NCBI GenBank assembly: GCA_949152475.1
Contig: OX424559.1
Span: 14,353,809-14,417,808, forward strand
DNA length: 64,000 nucleotides
Source of the DNA: Terebella lapidaria
Lineage: Eukaryota > Annelida > Polychaeta > Terebellida > Terebellidae
Direction of reading: 5' to 3'
The notes under the pieces are model-generated. The model searched no databases. It was not told the origin of the DNA and worked only from the letters and a program-made list of their open reading frames with translations. The position numbers and the translations under genes are program-made. This document shows, piece after piece, positions 26,781 through 39,460 of the stretch. How positions within the stretch are numbered: position 1 is the stretch's first letter; each line of letters begins with the position of its first letter.

Positions 26781-27663
26781 ATTCGTCCATTCCTTCTCTA
26801 GTTTAAATATCGTAAATTTATAAACAAAAAGTTTAGAGTATTTTGATATTCATACGTCGAATATTTCAGTTGTCATTTCTTGTAATGTATAATATTTATA
26901 CGTCGAATATTTCAGAGACATTTGTCATTCTTGTTATGTATGATATATGGGCAAAATGCTGAAAAAATACATTGAAGGAGGCAAGAAAGGGGGGGAAGTA
27001 ACCAAGATGAATAACGGAAAACCCAAGATAATTCTTCGCCTAGGCACCAAAACTAATACATGGGGAGAGAAACGACTTTTCATCTGGCTACCCTAGAGAC
27101 ACGATGCCTTTAATGGAAAGCCATTTGTTGCTTTCTATTGTATCCAATTATTGGAAATCGTTCGGGGTGAAACATTCATCCATTTACCTCTAGAGGGATG
27201 TTCACGGCCAACGCTTGGACACTTGGACGTTAAAATGGTGTTGTCTGATCCCTGGTATGTTTGATATGCATACTTTTGTTCAAAATCGGCCATTTGCAAC
27301 ACCAATCACTGTTGTGAATAGCGTTAATGTGAGGCATGGGAATAGAGAAGATTTTGTGATGAATGTTGTGGGATGTCTGGCCTAAGTCAGATTCATTGAA
27401 TTGACCCAGTTTTTTTTTTTAGATTTACCATGCGAGCTCGCTAGCTATCCTCCAAATATTCTTCGAACACCAACACCAAAATATCAACAATACTTACAAC
27501 ACATACAATACCAAAACAAGCAGAAATAGTTTCAGCTGGAAAGCCTCACATTTCAACCTTTGGACAAAATATGGAATTTTGGTCACAAGACCTTGCCCTG
27601 ACAAGGAATGAGGTTAATGTTATAATATTTTGCGTGCACAAAACATTTTTTTTATCTCTGCAA

Positions 27664-27865
27664 CTCTATAATATCTCTGACATTCCCACATATTCTCGAA
27701 GCGGCTTCACAGACAAGCATCATCAGGCTTCACAATGCGGTTCTGTATGTTGAGAAAAAATTGTCACCCAAAATTCGAGATTTCGGACGAGAATCTTTGA
27801 GTACGGCCATTTGTTATACACCAAATGATCAGGAATTGGCCGAAGAAAAATACAGAAATCGTTAG
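27664..27865 (+). pseudogene. Exon-like open block of family B unit 2
   Basis: After an acceptor-like CGGCTTCACAG (ending about 27711) the plus strand reads SIIRLHNAVLYVEKKLSPKI then RDFGRESLSTAICY then PNDQELAEEKYRNR and stops at 27863-27865. In unit 1 a small length difference splits the same protein between two frames (24738-24974 and 24829-25011), so unit 1 would be broken. Product not recognised. A minus-strand frame (27723-28193) overlaps but is stopped in unit 1. Confidence 0.25.
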
Positions 27866-29359
27866 AAAAATTAATGTTGACAATTGCAGTTTTTCTCGTT
27901 GCCACGACAATTTTTTCTATCCGATTTTGAGCAAATTCGAGGAGGATCGAGCCACTTTGTACCCATAACTTTTTGGTCGATTGGACCGTTCCTCTTCCAG
28001 ATATGCACTTGGACAGAAAAGCAGGGCGAGGGTAACAATACAATACATCTAGGCGTTTAGGACCGTGAAAAATGCATTCAATGAAACAAACAAGATTTAT
28101 ATTGGCAAACATGGCGAGTATTTCGTGAGATAAGACAAATAAAATGATATAATATGATCCATGACATGGCCTCGAGCGCCCTGACTTTTTCATGTCGTAG
28201 TCGATCCACCAAAATGCAGACTACACATGAAGTCATATCTGCCAATAACACAAGACGGATTATATTGTCTTCCACAAAATTAGTGGAGAAACTGGTCAGA
28301 AGTACTGCGATATATCAAAGTGAAACACAATTTTATTGCTATAGATATGCGCCGATGTTTGGAACAAATGATAGAATGAATTTGTTTTTAAAAAACGTGT
28401 ACCAATGTTCGTTATTGTGGATTCATAGAACCAGTCTATAATTCAATGGTGATATTTATCGCTAATAAATATCATACTGAAGCCAAGAGGAAACAATACA
28501 ATACATCTAGGAGTTGTGGATTGAAAAAAAACAAAACAATTCTTCCTTCAATGAAGTAAACAATGTTTATATTGGCAAACAAGGCGGATATCTCGTGAGA
28601 CAAGAGAAATAAAACAAAATTACACAATCCATGACATGGCCTAGAGCACCCTGACCTTTTCATGTCATAGTCCATTCAAAAAGCAGGTTACACATAAAGT
28701 CATATCTGCCAATAACACAAGACGGATTATATTGTCTTGGACAAAACTGGTGGAGAAACGGGTCAGAAGTACCCGATATATCAAATTGAAACTCAATTTT
28801 ATTGTTATAGATATGCGCCGATGTTTGGAACGAATGCTAGAATGGAATAAGAAGAAAATCGGTGTACCAGTGTTTGGTATTGTAAAATATATCCCCAGGA
28901 AATCTCATACTGAAATCGCGAGGAACTAGTTTACAGTGCAAGTAAACTTTTTTGTATTAATAATTGTGTTGATGAAGTAGCGATGCACACACAGAAAACT
29001 CTAGAAACGTATCTAGCACACTAGTCATATATCTATCACCGGTAACTGCCGCTTGGTGAACAATATAGTGCACTCGAACTACGTCACATAGAACATAATT
29101 GCTCGAGTCGAGCCCACAATAAAAATAAGACAGGGTCCATCATAACAAAGGGGACACAAGTGGAAAAAATAACATTCGTTGATTTCCACACAACTGCTAT
29201 ATATTCACACGATCCACTGTGGAAAAATGTAACAGGAAAAACGTCATTGTTTCGTCATGCAATTGTTTGCCATTGACTCGAGAGATTTATATTGTTATCT
29301 CTCTTTTATGATAATTGCTCCAATTCTAGCTTGTGGGGCACAAGTCAGTCCTTTCATAG

Positions 29360-29493
29360 TATAAATAGGGGACGATGAAAAGGTGGCGCATCTTATGGGG
29401 TCCCTTGGTGCATTATGTGTGGGTTATACACAAATCCGCAACGCAGCGAACTACACAATGCACGTTTGGAGCGGAAATTATTCCCTCCTGTAA
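29360..29493 (+). other. Family B unit 2: TATA box and 32-codon micro-ORF
   Basis: TATAAATA at 29360-29367 and micro-ORF 29395-29493 (MGSLGALCVGYTQIRN ... GNYSLL). Compared with unit 1, codon changes include at least seven silent ones (for example CAG/CAA, CGT/CGC, GCA/GCG, AGT/AGC) against four replacing ones, mildly in favour of coding. Confidence 0.3.
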
Positions 29494-30815
29494 TCTGTCA
29501 AGTCCTATCTCCAAGTGCAAGGTGAAGAATTCTTCGCTCTAGCAATGAATGGAGGGACAGTACCCCTGACAAAAAGATGTAACAAGGCTGTTCCGTTTAT
29601 GGGTTCGTACCGACTGAGACCTCTCGTAGGATAATCCGGTTTACACTCAGGTGTTACAATCACTGTTTCACCCAGGTAATGCGTGCACAATGGACATCGC
29701 GAATGACAATGTCTTCAAGGCAACTGGGGATTCCAAATGACCATAAAAAGATTACTTGATAATATATGCTGTACCGTGATGACAAGTAATGATAAATAAG
29801 TATATTTCAATTAAATTATTGGCACTATTAAAACAAATATTGAAAATATACCAAGGTCATTGTCGTCAGAAGACAACACTGAAACACAATTTGAAATATT
29901 ATTGTGTCTGGTAATGATCAGGCATAAATATAAGGACACATGGCGTCTGAAACATTCCCTCTTATTAATAGGTTCTCTCTCATTCCTTCCATAGACATGT
30001 AGTATCATCGTGTCGTTTGTAGGGAAGACTGCGAATCATAATGTGATGGATATGGGACAACGAATTTGGGCAAAAGTCTCTCCTACTGTAAAAGTTGAGA
30101 ACACAAATTTGAAAGGAGAATGGTTGCATGGAAGAACATAACTCGGAAGACATGGACAATGTCCACACAACATCCGGCCATTAGTAGTTCTGGAAGTGTC
30201 ATATCAATGTACCATTTAGATAATAACAACGTAGCCACGTGATGTTGATGGTACTGAAACAAACACCATCTATATGCTACGGGAATGTGGACACTACATG
30301 AGTCTGTAAATCTTCATCACACACAATCCACCTAGCATCATTCCTCTATTTTGTTTTCAGGATGCTTTGCTTGTACAAACAATCAAAGGTACCATCAGAA
30401 AACGTTGTGTCCATTTATTAGATTTATTAGATAACTCGCGGAGGTTCCCATATGATTGTGAAAGCACATTCAGCTCGGGTGTTGAGAATTTTCATAACTC
30501 AATATATCGTTTCACTCGTTATAATACTGGAATTGAGTAGATTTTTATCAAGTGGTCAATGATTTCGAAGAGATTGTTAACTAGACGTGTTGTGATTGAA
30601 AAGTCATCTCACAAAAAAATACTTTTTGCACCATCAAAATCACGTAATAGATTCTATCCCAAAAGTGTTTCATTCTATGTTTTTTTAACATCTTCGAAAC
30701 CTTGTGGTATTTATGGTAATAAGTTGATTAGTACATTTTAGTCGAATGTACATGCATACATACATTCATACAGACCTAAAAAAACAATTTCCTCGCCTCT
30801 TATCGGAGCGTGGGG

Positions 30816-32766
30816 AACAATACAATACATCTAGGAGTTGTGGATTAAAAAAAAACAATTCTTCGTTCAATGAAGCAAACTATGTTTATATTGGCAAACA
30901 TGGTGGATATCTTGTGAGACAAAAAAAAAAAAATAAAATTATATCACACAATCCATGACATGGCCTAGAGCGCCCTGATCTTTTCATGTCGTAGTCGATT
31001 CAAAAATCAGGTTACACATCAAGTCATATCTGCCAATAACACAAGACGGATTATATTGTCTTGGACAAAACTGGTCAGAAGTACCCGATATATCAAAGTG
31101 AAACACAATTTTATTTTTATAGATGTGCGCCGATTTTTGGAACGAATGCTAGTATGGAATAAGAAGAAAATCGGTGTACCAGTGTTTGGTATTGTGAAAT
31201 ATATCCCCAGAAAATCTCATACTGAAATCGCCAGGAACTAGTTCACAGTGCAAGTAAACTTTTCTTGTATAAATAATTGTGTTGGTGAAGTAGCGATGCA
31301 AACATATCTAGCACACTAGTCATATATCTATCACCGGTAACTGCCGCTTGGTGAACAATATAGTGCACTCGAACTACGTCACATTGAACATGATTGCTCG
31401 AGTCGAGACCACAATAAAAATAAGACAGGGTCCATCATAACAAAGGGGACCCAAAGTGGAATAAATCGCATTCGTTGATTTTCACACAACTGCTATATAA
31501 TCACACGATCCACTGTGGAAAAATGTAACAGGAAAAACGTCATTGTTTCGTCATGCCATTGTTTGCCTTTGACTAGAGAGATTTATATTGTTATCTCTCT
31601 TTTATGATAATTGCTCCAATTCTAGCTTGTGGGACACAAGTCAATCCTTTCATAGTATAAATAGGGGACGATGAAAAGGTGGCGCATCTTATGGGGTCCC
31701 TTGGTGCATTATGTGTGGGCTATACACAAATCCGCAACGCAGCGAACTACACAATGCACGTTTGGAGCGGAAATTATTCCCTCCTGTAATCTGTCAAGTC
31801 CTATCTCCAAGTGCAAGGTGAAGAATTCTTCGCTCTAGCAATGAATGGAGGGACAGTACCCCTGACAAAAAGATGTAACAAGGCTGTTCCATTTACCAGT
31901 TTGTACCGAATGAGACCTCTCGTAGGATAATCCGGTTTACACTCAGGTGTTACAATCACTGTTCCACCCAGGTAATGCGTGCATAGAGGACATGGAGAAT
32001 GACAATGTTTTCAAGGCAGCTGGGGATTTCAAATGACCATAGCAAGGTTACTTGATAACATACGCTGTACCTTGCTGATAAGTAATGATAAATAAGTATA
32101 TTTCAATTAGATTATTGTTACTATTATAACAAATGTTGAAAATACACTAAGGCCAATGCCATCAGAAGGAAACACTGAAACACAACATCACGGTTTGAAA
32201 TTTTGGTTGTATCTGGTTATGATCAGGCATAAAAAATTGGACAAATGGTGTCTTAAACCTCTTTCTCTTAAACATTTATAGGTTTTCTCTCATTCCACCT
32301 ATAGCCATGAACATGTAGTATCATCGTTTCCTGGAATCATAATGTGGTGATTATGGGAAAATGAGTCAATGCAAAGTTGAAAGCTTACGTTTGAATAGAG
32401 AAAGAGTGCATGGAAGAACATAACTCAGAAGACAAGGGCAATGTACATACACTATTGGACCAACGGTGCTGTAGTCCTGGATACTGTTACATCAGTGTGA
32501 CATTTATATAATAACAATGAACCACGTGATGTTTATGGTACCAACACAAACACCATCTATATGCTATAGGACTGCAGACGCTACATGAATTTGTAAATAG
32601 TCCTCACACACAATCCACCTAGCATCATTCTACTCATTTGTTCTCAGCATGCTTGCTTGTGCGAACAATCAAAGATACCATCAGAAAAAGGTTTTAGTAT
32701 ATTCATTAGATGTAACTCTGGGAGGTTCTCATATGATTGTGAAAGCACCTTAAGTATAAGTTTAGA
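30816..32766. repeat. Family B tandem duplication, unit 3 (partial), ended by the Penelope-like element
   Basis: Begins at ACAATACAATACATCTAGG and matches 28491-30475 almost base for base, indicating a younger duplication event with a period of about 2.3 kb. Its right edge is the (TATG)n tract and the Penelope-like element. Confidence 0.87.
31656..31789 (+). other. Family B unit 3: TATA box and 32-codon micro-ORF
   Basis: TATAAATA at 31656-31663 and micro-ORF 31691-31789, encoding the same peptide as unit 2. The box and the 25 bases after it are identical in sense to the other units. Confidence 0.3.
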
Positions 32767-32797
32767 TGTATGTATGTATGTATGTATGTATGTATGT
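32767..32797. repeat. (TATG)n microsatellite at the 5' junction of the Penelope-like element
   Basis: About seven to eight TATG/ATGT repeats abut the first codon of the surviving reverse transcriptase. Upstream sequence (32640-32766) matches 30366-30475 in the neighbouring family B copy, which has no Penelope sequence after it, so the tract marks the junction. Confidence 0.85.
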
Positions 32798-34363
32798 CGC
32801 CCAATTGTTTCTGACTGCAGCAGTGAATCTGAAAAAGTAGCTATGTATATTGATTCATATATAAAAAATCAAGCAAATAAGCATCCATCATATATAAAAA
32901 ACACGTATGACTTTTTAGATAAAGTTAGAGGGCTTGAACTAGATCCAAATTCTTTACTAATCACTTTAGATGTTGAAAGTATGTATACTAATATAAATCA
33001 TGAAGAAGGTATCCAAGCAATTAAAAATGCATTCCCGACGGCAAACAATGAACTATTCAAAGGTATAATAGAATTATTGGAAATTTCACTTAAATGTAAT
33101 GACTTTGAATTTGACGGTAAGACATTCCTACAAGTTTCAGGCACAGCCATGGGTCAGAAATATGCACCTCATTATGCAGATATTTATATGGCTGAATTTG
33201 AAAAGCAAGCTTTACAAAAGTGTCCATTCAAACCAGATTGCTATTATAGGTATTTAGATGACATTTTCCTCATTTGGCCACATGGCATTTCCAAATTTCA
33301 CCAGTTTCTCGAAATTTTCAATTCTCATAGGGCATCAATCAACTTCAAAGCTGAAATTAGTACTGATTCAGTTAATTTTTTGGATACTACTTTGTTCAGG
33401 AGCAAAGAAAACACATTAGAAGCAAAAGTTTTCTTCAAGCCAAAGGATACTCATCAGTTGTTGCATAAGCTCTCTTTTCATCCAAAACACACTTATAAAG
33501 GACTAATCAAGTCCCAAGTTTTTCGATTTTTCCAAATTTGCTCATATCCAGATGATGTTGAATCAGCTTGTCAAATATTATTCAAGGCACTTTCGAAACG
33601 TAACTATTCAAAACGTTGGCTTCGCAAAATCAAGAATGAAACATTGAGAATTTTGAACAGTGAGGAAAGACTAGGTGCTGATTTTCAATTGCCCACTTCC
33701 AGCTCGTCTGGCTCAAAACCTTGTAATTCTAGACAATGTCAGACATGTCATTTAGTTCCAAATTGTCAAAATTTCTCGGGATCAGTTTTTGAACAGACCT
33801 ACTCAATCAACTCAGCTTTGGATTGCAACTCAGAAAATATAATTTATCTATACACTTGTAAGCTTTGCGAAAAACAATATGTAGGTGAAACCGGTAAATC
33901 ACTCAAATTCAGAAACAATCGTCACCGTGCTGCAATAACTAGCTGCAATGAGGAAAATGCATTATACAGTCATCTATCTAAATTTCACAGCAAAACTGAA
34001 TTTTCCATTGAATGTTTTTCTCTTTTACCAATTGAACAGGTTTCCGATCTTGGTGATGAACTTTTAAACAAACAATGGCGACTTGAAAGGGAATATTGTT
34101 GGATTGATACTCTAGGCACTTTCGAACCTCATGGCCTCAACGTTCAAAAATTTACAAAGTATGACCCTTTGAACAAAAGTAAAAATAAATTCGACATGGT
34201 GTATATAGTACCCTTCTCAAAAACAGGTACTCTTTCAGCCCAAATTGTTAAAAAGCATATGAAACAACTCAACAAAAATACTGATGGTGATATTAAAATA
34301 GCAACAGCTTACAAGAAGCATCAAAATCTTAAAGAACTTTTAGTCAGAAGCAAACTTAAATAA
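32798..34363 (+). mobile_element. 5'-truncated Penelope-like retroelement: reverse transcriptase plus GIY-YIG endonuclease
   Basis: A single open frame (read from 32657) encodes a Penelope-like protein from its residue 48 on. RT motifs are RPIVS (48-52), LDVESMYTNI (104-113, catalytic D105), SGTAMGQKYAP (161-171) and RYLDDIF (198-204, catalytic D201/D202). A cysteine-rich linker (C356, C361, C364, C370) precedes a C-terminal GIY-YIG endonuclease: IYLYTCKLCEKQYVGETGKS (396-415) and the downstream DTLGTFEPHGLN (484-495). The order RT then EN is that of canonical EN-positive Penelope-like elements. Usual family proteins have a further N-terminal region before RPIVS; here it is absent and replaced by a (TATG)n tract and then family B repeat sequence. 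The remaining 521 codons are fully open, suggesting a fairly young insertion. The 3' UTR limit is unclear (before about 34525). Confidence 0.92.
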
Positions 34364-34529
34364 TCCAACAAAATTTGTTCAATGTCGCTCATTGAATTTT
34401 TATTGCTGTTTTATGTTATGTGTTACTCTTACAATTATCTTGTGCCAGTGCATTTTTTATACTCTCCAAAACATGTATAATATCCTTATGTATAACGTTG
34501 TTTTATCACCGGTGATTTATACCACCAAT

Positions 34530-34985
34530 TAGTTCAATCTTTGGCAATTTCACATCTCGACTATGGAAACGATTTCTACCATGGACAACCAGCCAGCACA
34601 CTTGATCCCATAGGCAAGATCCAAATCTGAGATACGTTCATCCTTAAAAGGGTGCTACGGCAGTGTCTGTGAAGTATTATCAACACTTTACTGGCTACCA
34701 ACTACATGTAGTCTTCAGAATGAATTTCAAAACACATTGCCTGGTATAACTCCTCCATTAACGGTAAGGCTCCAAGTTATAGTTCTAATTTTCTGAGTTT
34801 CAACACGCGTAACTGGGTCACATACGGACAGATGCCTCTTGACGTGGAAAAAGACTAATCTTCGCTACCCGATCGTTTGCTCTTGCGGGCCCGGAGGTAA
34901 CAACATTTCCATCAGCCTCAGGCAAAACCTAACATTCGACTTGTTCAAGTTACGTCTGAGAACATATTATCCGACCACAAGTTCT
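34530..34985 (+). mobile_element. Decayed CR1/jockey-like LINE 3' end
   Basis: Broken frames preserve the recognisable C-terminal tail of a CR1-type LINE reverse transcriptase ORF. SLAISHLDYGND is at about 34537-34572. A LYWLP stretch near 34690 corresponds to the usual LHWLPV block. A TYG segment is near 34822. A frame near 34860-34970 has CGPGGNNISISLRQN followed by FDLFKLRLRT, matching the usual 'APxLWNSLPxxIR ... FKxxLKT' ending. At least three frame changes and in-frame stops separate the pieces, so it is an old fragment. It lies directly downstream of the Penelope-like element in the same orientation but belongs to a different family. Confidence 0.75.
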
Positions 34986-37900
34986 TTTCCATGTACAAGT
35001 AAATTTTGCACAACGGGGCTGATTATATTTCTATGTGAAACTGTGTCCTATATATAGCGTATCATAAGGTTGCGGAAGAAGATGGCTAGAATGTTCACGC
35101 GAAAAGATAGTCCACATACATACTCAAAATACTGTAAATCATTCACCAACTCTCAACTTGGACTCTCAATTTTGACTCTCAGTTGTATAATTATTCTGGT
35201 GTTTTGTTTATTAGGAGTTAAACTTCTTTCAGACGAACATCAATCGTTATACAAGTTTCAATTGACTGATTTCTTAATTCTGATTCTTACTGCAAACGTA
35301 CTGAAATAAAAAATCTCACATTCGCACTTGAGATAACAAGAATCGTGCAAGCGAAGTGCGAGTTTTCTCCAATAATAACATTTTTGGAAAATATCAGGCG
35401 CGGATGAGATCGTAGACAGTTACTTCCTCTCGTGTTATTATTATCATCATTGAGACCGGAAGTAACGTGGCCCTGATTTGCCGCCACCTCGTGACCATGC
35501 GCACAAATATGACTAAACACCGACTGATTGCAGGAAGTTTCCCCGTGTATACTTCCTCCCATACTCCTAACGACACCGTTGCTTGTTCAGATCATTATAG
35601 CTTAGAGGGGTCTTTACTCCCGCTGTAACCTTGTAAGTCGGACACCATGCTGGGAGGGGGCGAGGAGTGTTAGAATGAGGAGAGAGAAGAATGCTCATAT
35701 GCAAGATGATAATGTTGATGGTGAGACTATCTTAGGTGTATATCAAAGTAGATTGACGCCCGACATCAATTTTATCAGGGCACAAGTATAGGATCGTGAC
35801 TCTGAAATATGAGAAATACATTTCCAACAGTTCCTGGATGAAGTTGGGTGAACCCCCCCCCCCCCCTCCCACGCTCCCACACACGCACTTCCACCCCCCC
35901 CCCCCCCCCCCGCTTTTATGAAAGGCCTGTACAGTGCAACAAAAAATATTCTCCTCACAAATGACCTGCGGTAGCTTGAGTGTGATAATAGTGTCAAACC
36001 TTTATACCACATTTTGTATGTTTTCTACAAATGACATGAACTGTTATCATCAAGTGACCTTTTGTGTTTTTCGCCTGTAATTGGTGCGTGTAATATGAGC
36101 AGGCTTATGGCGTGCTTATGGCGTTCAAGAAGGTGACGTACAAAGCTGGCAATATAATAGAATTGGATCCAATCTCGACCGTTTGTCGTGAAATTGTTGA
36201 TAAAGTTGTAACCTTCTAGGAAGTCGTGGAAAATGGTATGCAATGGTTTGAGTGGATTGTAGGAATAATAATTCCATCAATTATGCAGTAGAAGCACTCG
36301 TATTTTACACACAGTTTGCCCTTGATGTCGCCAGTGTTGCTTTGGCCGTTAATATTTGGTAGAGCTTTGGTTTTATTCCATATTAGTTGGATTTTAGGTT
36401 TATTATCTGATTATGGCACCATCAAAATCTGGGTCTGTTGATAATTACAGGTGGATAATCTTACATACAGCTTGCTAGTTTGTCTATGTGAAATAAATCG
36501 GGTCTGCTTCCACTTCCAGTTGGTTACTTTCTGGTGACACTTTGTTACATGTCAGCATTCAACCACCAGGGCTTTAGCTGTCGATACTTCTAAATGGAAT
36601 CCACACTTACATTAAAGCAGCGGGTGGGCTACGCCAAATTTAAGTTGGTCCATGATTTTTTCCCCGCAAAATTTGCATGAGGGAGGGATTGTTCTTACTT
36701 GAATTTAAGACAAGCTCTAGTCATGAACCGACTCAACGGGGCAAACACTTGAAATTCCGTTAATTAGTTTTGAACAATTATCCACACGACAACATGCATT
36801 AGAAAACAGTATTTAAGGATTTAGTATCACCATGTTTTGAGGTTTTTTTTTATAAAATATTGATAACAAACAACAAATGACCGTTTTACCGATATTTTTG
36901 GGATAAAATTATCCTTCCCCATTGGAGAAAATATTTATTCCGAGTTTATTTTTTGTTTTCGACTGAAAAATGGCTGTGGGCTAGGTGTAAAATAAGCTAA
37001 AGAACTTCGATGTTTATCCATCAATGTAGGTACCAGACTACAGTTTGTGTTTTAGAATTTTTGGATTTTGCAATATATAATATATCCATGGCCACCCCAC
37101 CTTCCATTGTCATTATTGGAACACCCAATCGCCCAACCCTCATGACCATAATATAATATGTGGGGTTCATGAACTTCTCAAAAATACACCCATATCCTTC
37201 ATTTCTATTTTGAACGCTCGGAATACGTTATACTCGGTATAGGTGCCATGATTGTTTGTCGTATATCTGTAGCATATGAATGACACACTCGACAGTGTAT
37301 AGGACCATCACAGCATCGTCACCACGGATTTCCATTGTTGTACATCTACTTTTGTGCCATGATATTTTCATTACCCAAAGCTTATTTTGACGCATATGTT
37401 TTCACGAGAACCCATTTTTTCATCCAGGCTATGTTTCTACGGACTCAATGTTTTTTTTTGTTTTGTTCTTAATTGTTAGCGACCCGCTGGATCATCCAGT
37501 TCCCTTTACAACCACTCTCTACTGTAAATATAGTAGAAATGATTCACCAGATTTATTCAATGGTCCATCAAAATGGTGCCGTGAACGATGATCCAGGCAC
37601 GTCTATTATTACGCAACTTCATCATAATGGAGAACGGTTGGCGTGATGCATAGGACCCGTAGCCCGTGGCTATACTGCATCAGAAGGTTGATTGCCTCAA
37701 ATTCGCGCTCCAGCGCAGTTGTATTGAAATATAAAGTGCTCTTAGTGTCTTGATGATTATGCGTTTATCTGGGCCCGGACGAGTGTTAAAAATAGATTTC
37801 CGACCACGACATTGAAAGCTGTCTAATATGAGATCGAGGTCACTCAAGCTAATTCAGAACGATAAAATAGACAGCATAGATACATGTTAAGTATGTATAT

Positions 37901-38016
37901 AACATTGCCGAAAAATAATTAAAGCAATGTGCACGTGGTTTATCAAACTTATTGGCATCAATATTTTGGAAATTAAGAATGGGTTTGATATATTTTCAAA
38001 ATGTTGGTGTGTTTTT
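34986..38016. other. Intergenic DNA between LINE fragment and TIR element 2
   Basis: No gene supported. Two poly-C tracts lie at about 35852-35870 and 35894-35912, separated by CTCCCACGCTCCC-type sequence. A 79-codon frame at 35070-35309 has a hydrophobic stretch but no recognisable family. Confidence 0.5.
35852..35912. repeat. Poly-C low-complexity tracts
   Basis: Two C-runs of about 14 and 18 bases within 60 bp, with CACACACGCACTTCCA between them. The glycine-rich frame on the opposite strand is an artefact of these runs. Confidence 0.95.
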
Positions 38017-39460
38017 AGGTTACCGGACCTATTGGCATGGCGTTGCGTCCGTCGTCCGTCCGTCCGTCCATCCGTCCGGCGTTAACATTTTTATCTTTAA
38101 AGTTAACGATCATATCTTTCTGAAATTTTGCACAAAAATGCCTAAAAATATTTTGAGAAGGAGGTATTTTTTTGTTTTTTGATTTTCGCATTTTTTTCAA
38201 AATGGCGGCCGTTTTTGTCGAAAAACGCTCAATTTTGGACTTTGACGGCCATTTTCTCAAAAACTGTCTGATCAGTTTTGAGTTTTTGGTTTCAAACGAT
38301 TCCCCTCATATACCTCTGTGATATGTATAAGTTTGGTTGCCCTAAATTCGCCGGTTTCCGTGTGGCGGCCATTTTGAATTTTTGGCGGGTCGACGAAAAA
38401 ATTTTTTTTCGCCCCAAATCGCATTACTATCCATTTTGGGCCATTTCTAGGGCAAAAAAAAATTTTCACCCTTAAAAAAAATTTTGGACTTGGAAAATTT
38501 TTGGCACTTTTTTCCTTCATAATGGGAGCTGTCCGGACTGTACTCATAGAACGCTTGAAGATAGAGCTTAGAAATTGGCACTTTCAAATGGGAAGTCATA
38601 TATGGCGACTTGTGTGGTGACCTTGAATTTGACCTTGGATGACCTTGAAAGGTCAAAACAGCCATTTTTGGGGTCTAAAAATGCTCAAATTTGTACCTGG
38701 TCTGTATTTTCTCAAAAACTGTCTGATCAGTTTTGAGATTTTTGCTTAAAAAGATTCCTCTTATATACCTCTGTGACGTGTATAAGTTATGTTGCCCTTG
38801 CTTCGCCGATCTCCGTGTGGCGGCCATTTTGAATTTTTGACGAGTCAGCGAAAAAAAAATTTTTCGCACCAAATCGCATTACTACCATTTTGGGCCATTT
38901 CTAGGCAAAAAAAATTTTTCACCCTTTGAAAAAAATTCTGCACTTTTTTCCTTCATAATGGGAGCTGTCCGGACTGTACTCATAGAACGCTTGAAGATAG
39001 AGCTTAGAAATTGGCACTTTCAAAAGGGAAGTCATATATGGCGACTTGTGTGGTGAATTGAATTTGACCTTGGATGACCTTGAAAGGTCAAAACAGCCAT
39101 TTTGGGGTCAAAAAATGCCCAGATTTGCCTCTGTAGATGAAATACTTGCAGATAGAGCTCATGTTTGCATTATGAACATATAGGAAGACATATATGGCAC
39201 AACTAATGATGACCTTGAACTTGACGTCAGATGACCTTGAGTGCCAAATGTCTGACTTGGAATGTGTAAACTGACCTGAGCGGCCTAAACGATTCCATCC
39301 AACATATAGAATATCAAATGTAATGGTAACATCGAAGTTCATATGGATGACCTTGATTGATAAATCCCAAGGTCATATGTTTACACTGCGAACCTTGATT
39401 GGTAAAAGGTCTGTTACCTGCCAATGCTGCCATGGCCAAACCAAAATTGTCCGGTAACCT
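38017..39460. mobile_element. Non-autonomous TIR element (copy 2)
   Basis: The same 12-bp inverted repeats as copy 1: AGGTTACCGGAC at 38017-38028 and GTCCGGTAACCT at 39449-39460. The left end shares the TATTGGCATGGCGTTGCGTC start and the GTCC repeat. The interior differs from copy 1: it has a ~400-bp duplication (about 38230-38690 and 38690-39120, both with CTGTCTGATCAGTTTTGAG and a CATAATGGGAGCTGTCCGG segment). TGACCT-N4-AGGTCA everted repeats lie at 38640-38655 and 39075-39090. Frames inside are only low-complexity shadows. It ends about 370 bases before the E-box satellite. Confidence 0.83.

Larger units (their letters stand above)
26781..30520. repeat. Family B tandem duplication, unit 2, with an internal extra duplication
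   Basis: Colinear with unit 1 but about 480 bases longer by 28980, because the ACAATACAATACATCTAGG block is present twice (28037-28490 and 28491-28975). The second block is closer to unit 3 than to unit 1. Beyond the end of unit 1 homology the unit continues (30050-30475) into sequence shared with unit 3. Confidence 0.87.

Noticed and set aside
27723-28193. 156-codon minus-strand ORF in family B unit 2
   Set aside because: The homologous position in unit 1 has an in-frame stop and the opposite strand has equally good open blocks, so I do not call it.
35743-36012. Glycine-rich minus-strand ORF
   Set aside because: The glycine run is only the translation of the poly-C tracts.
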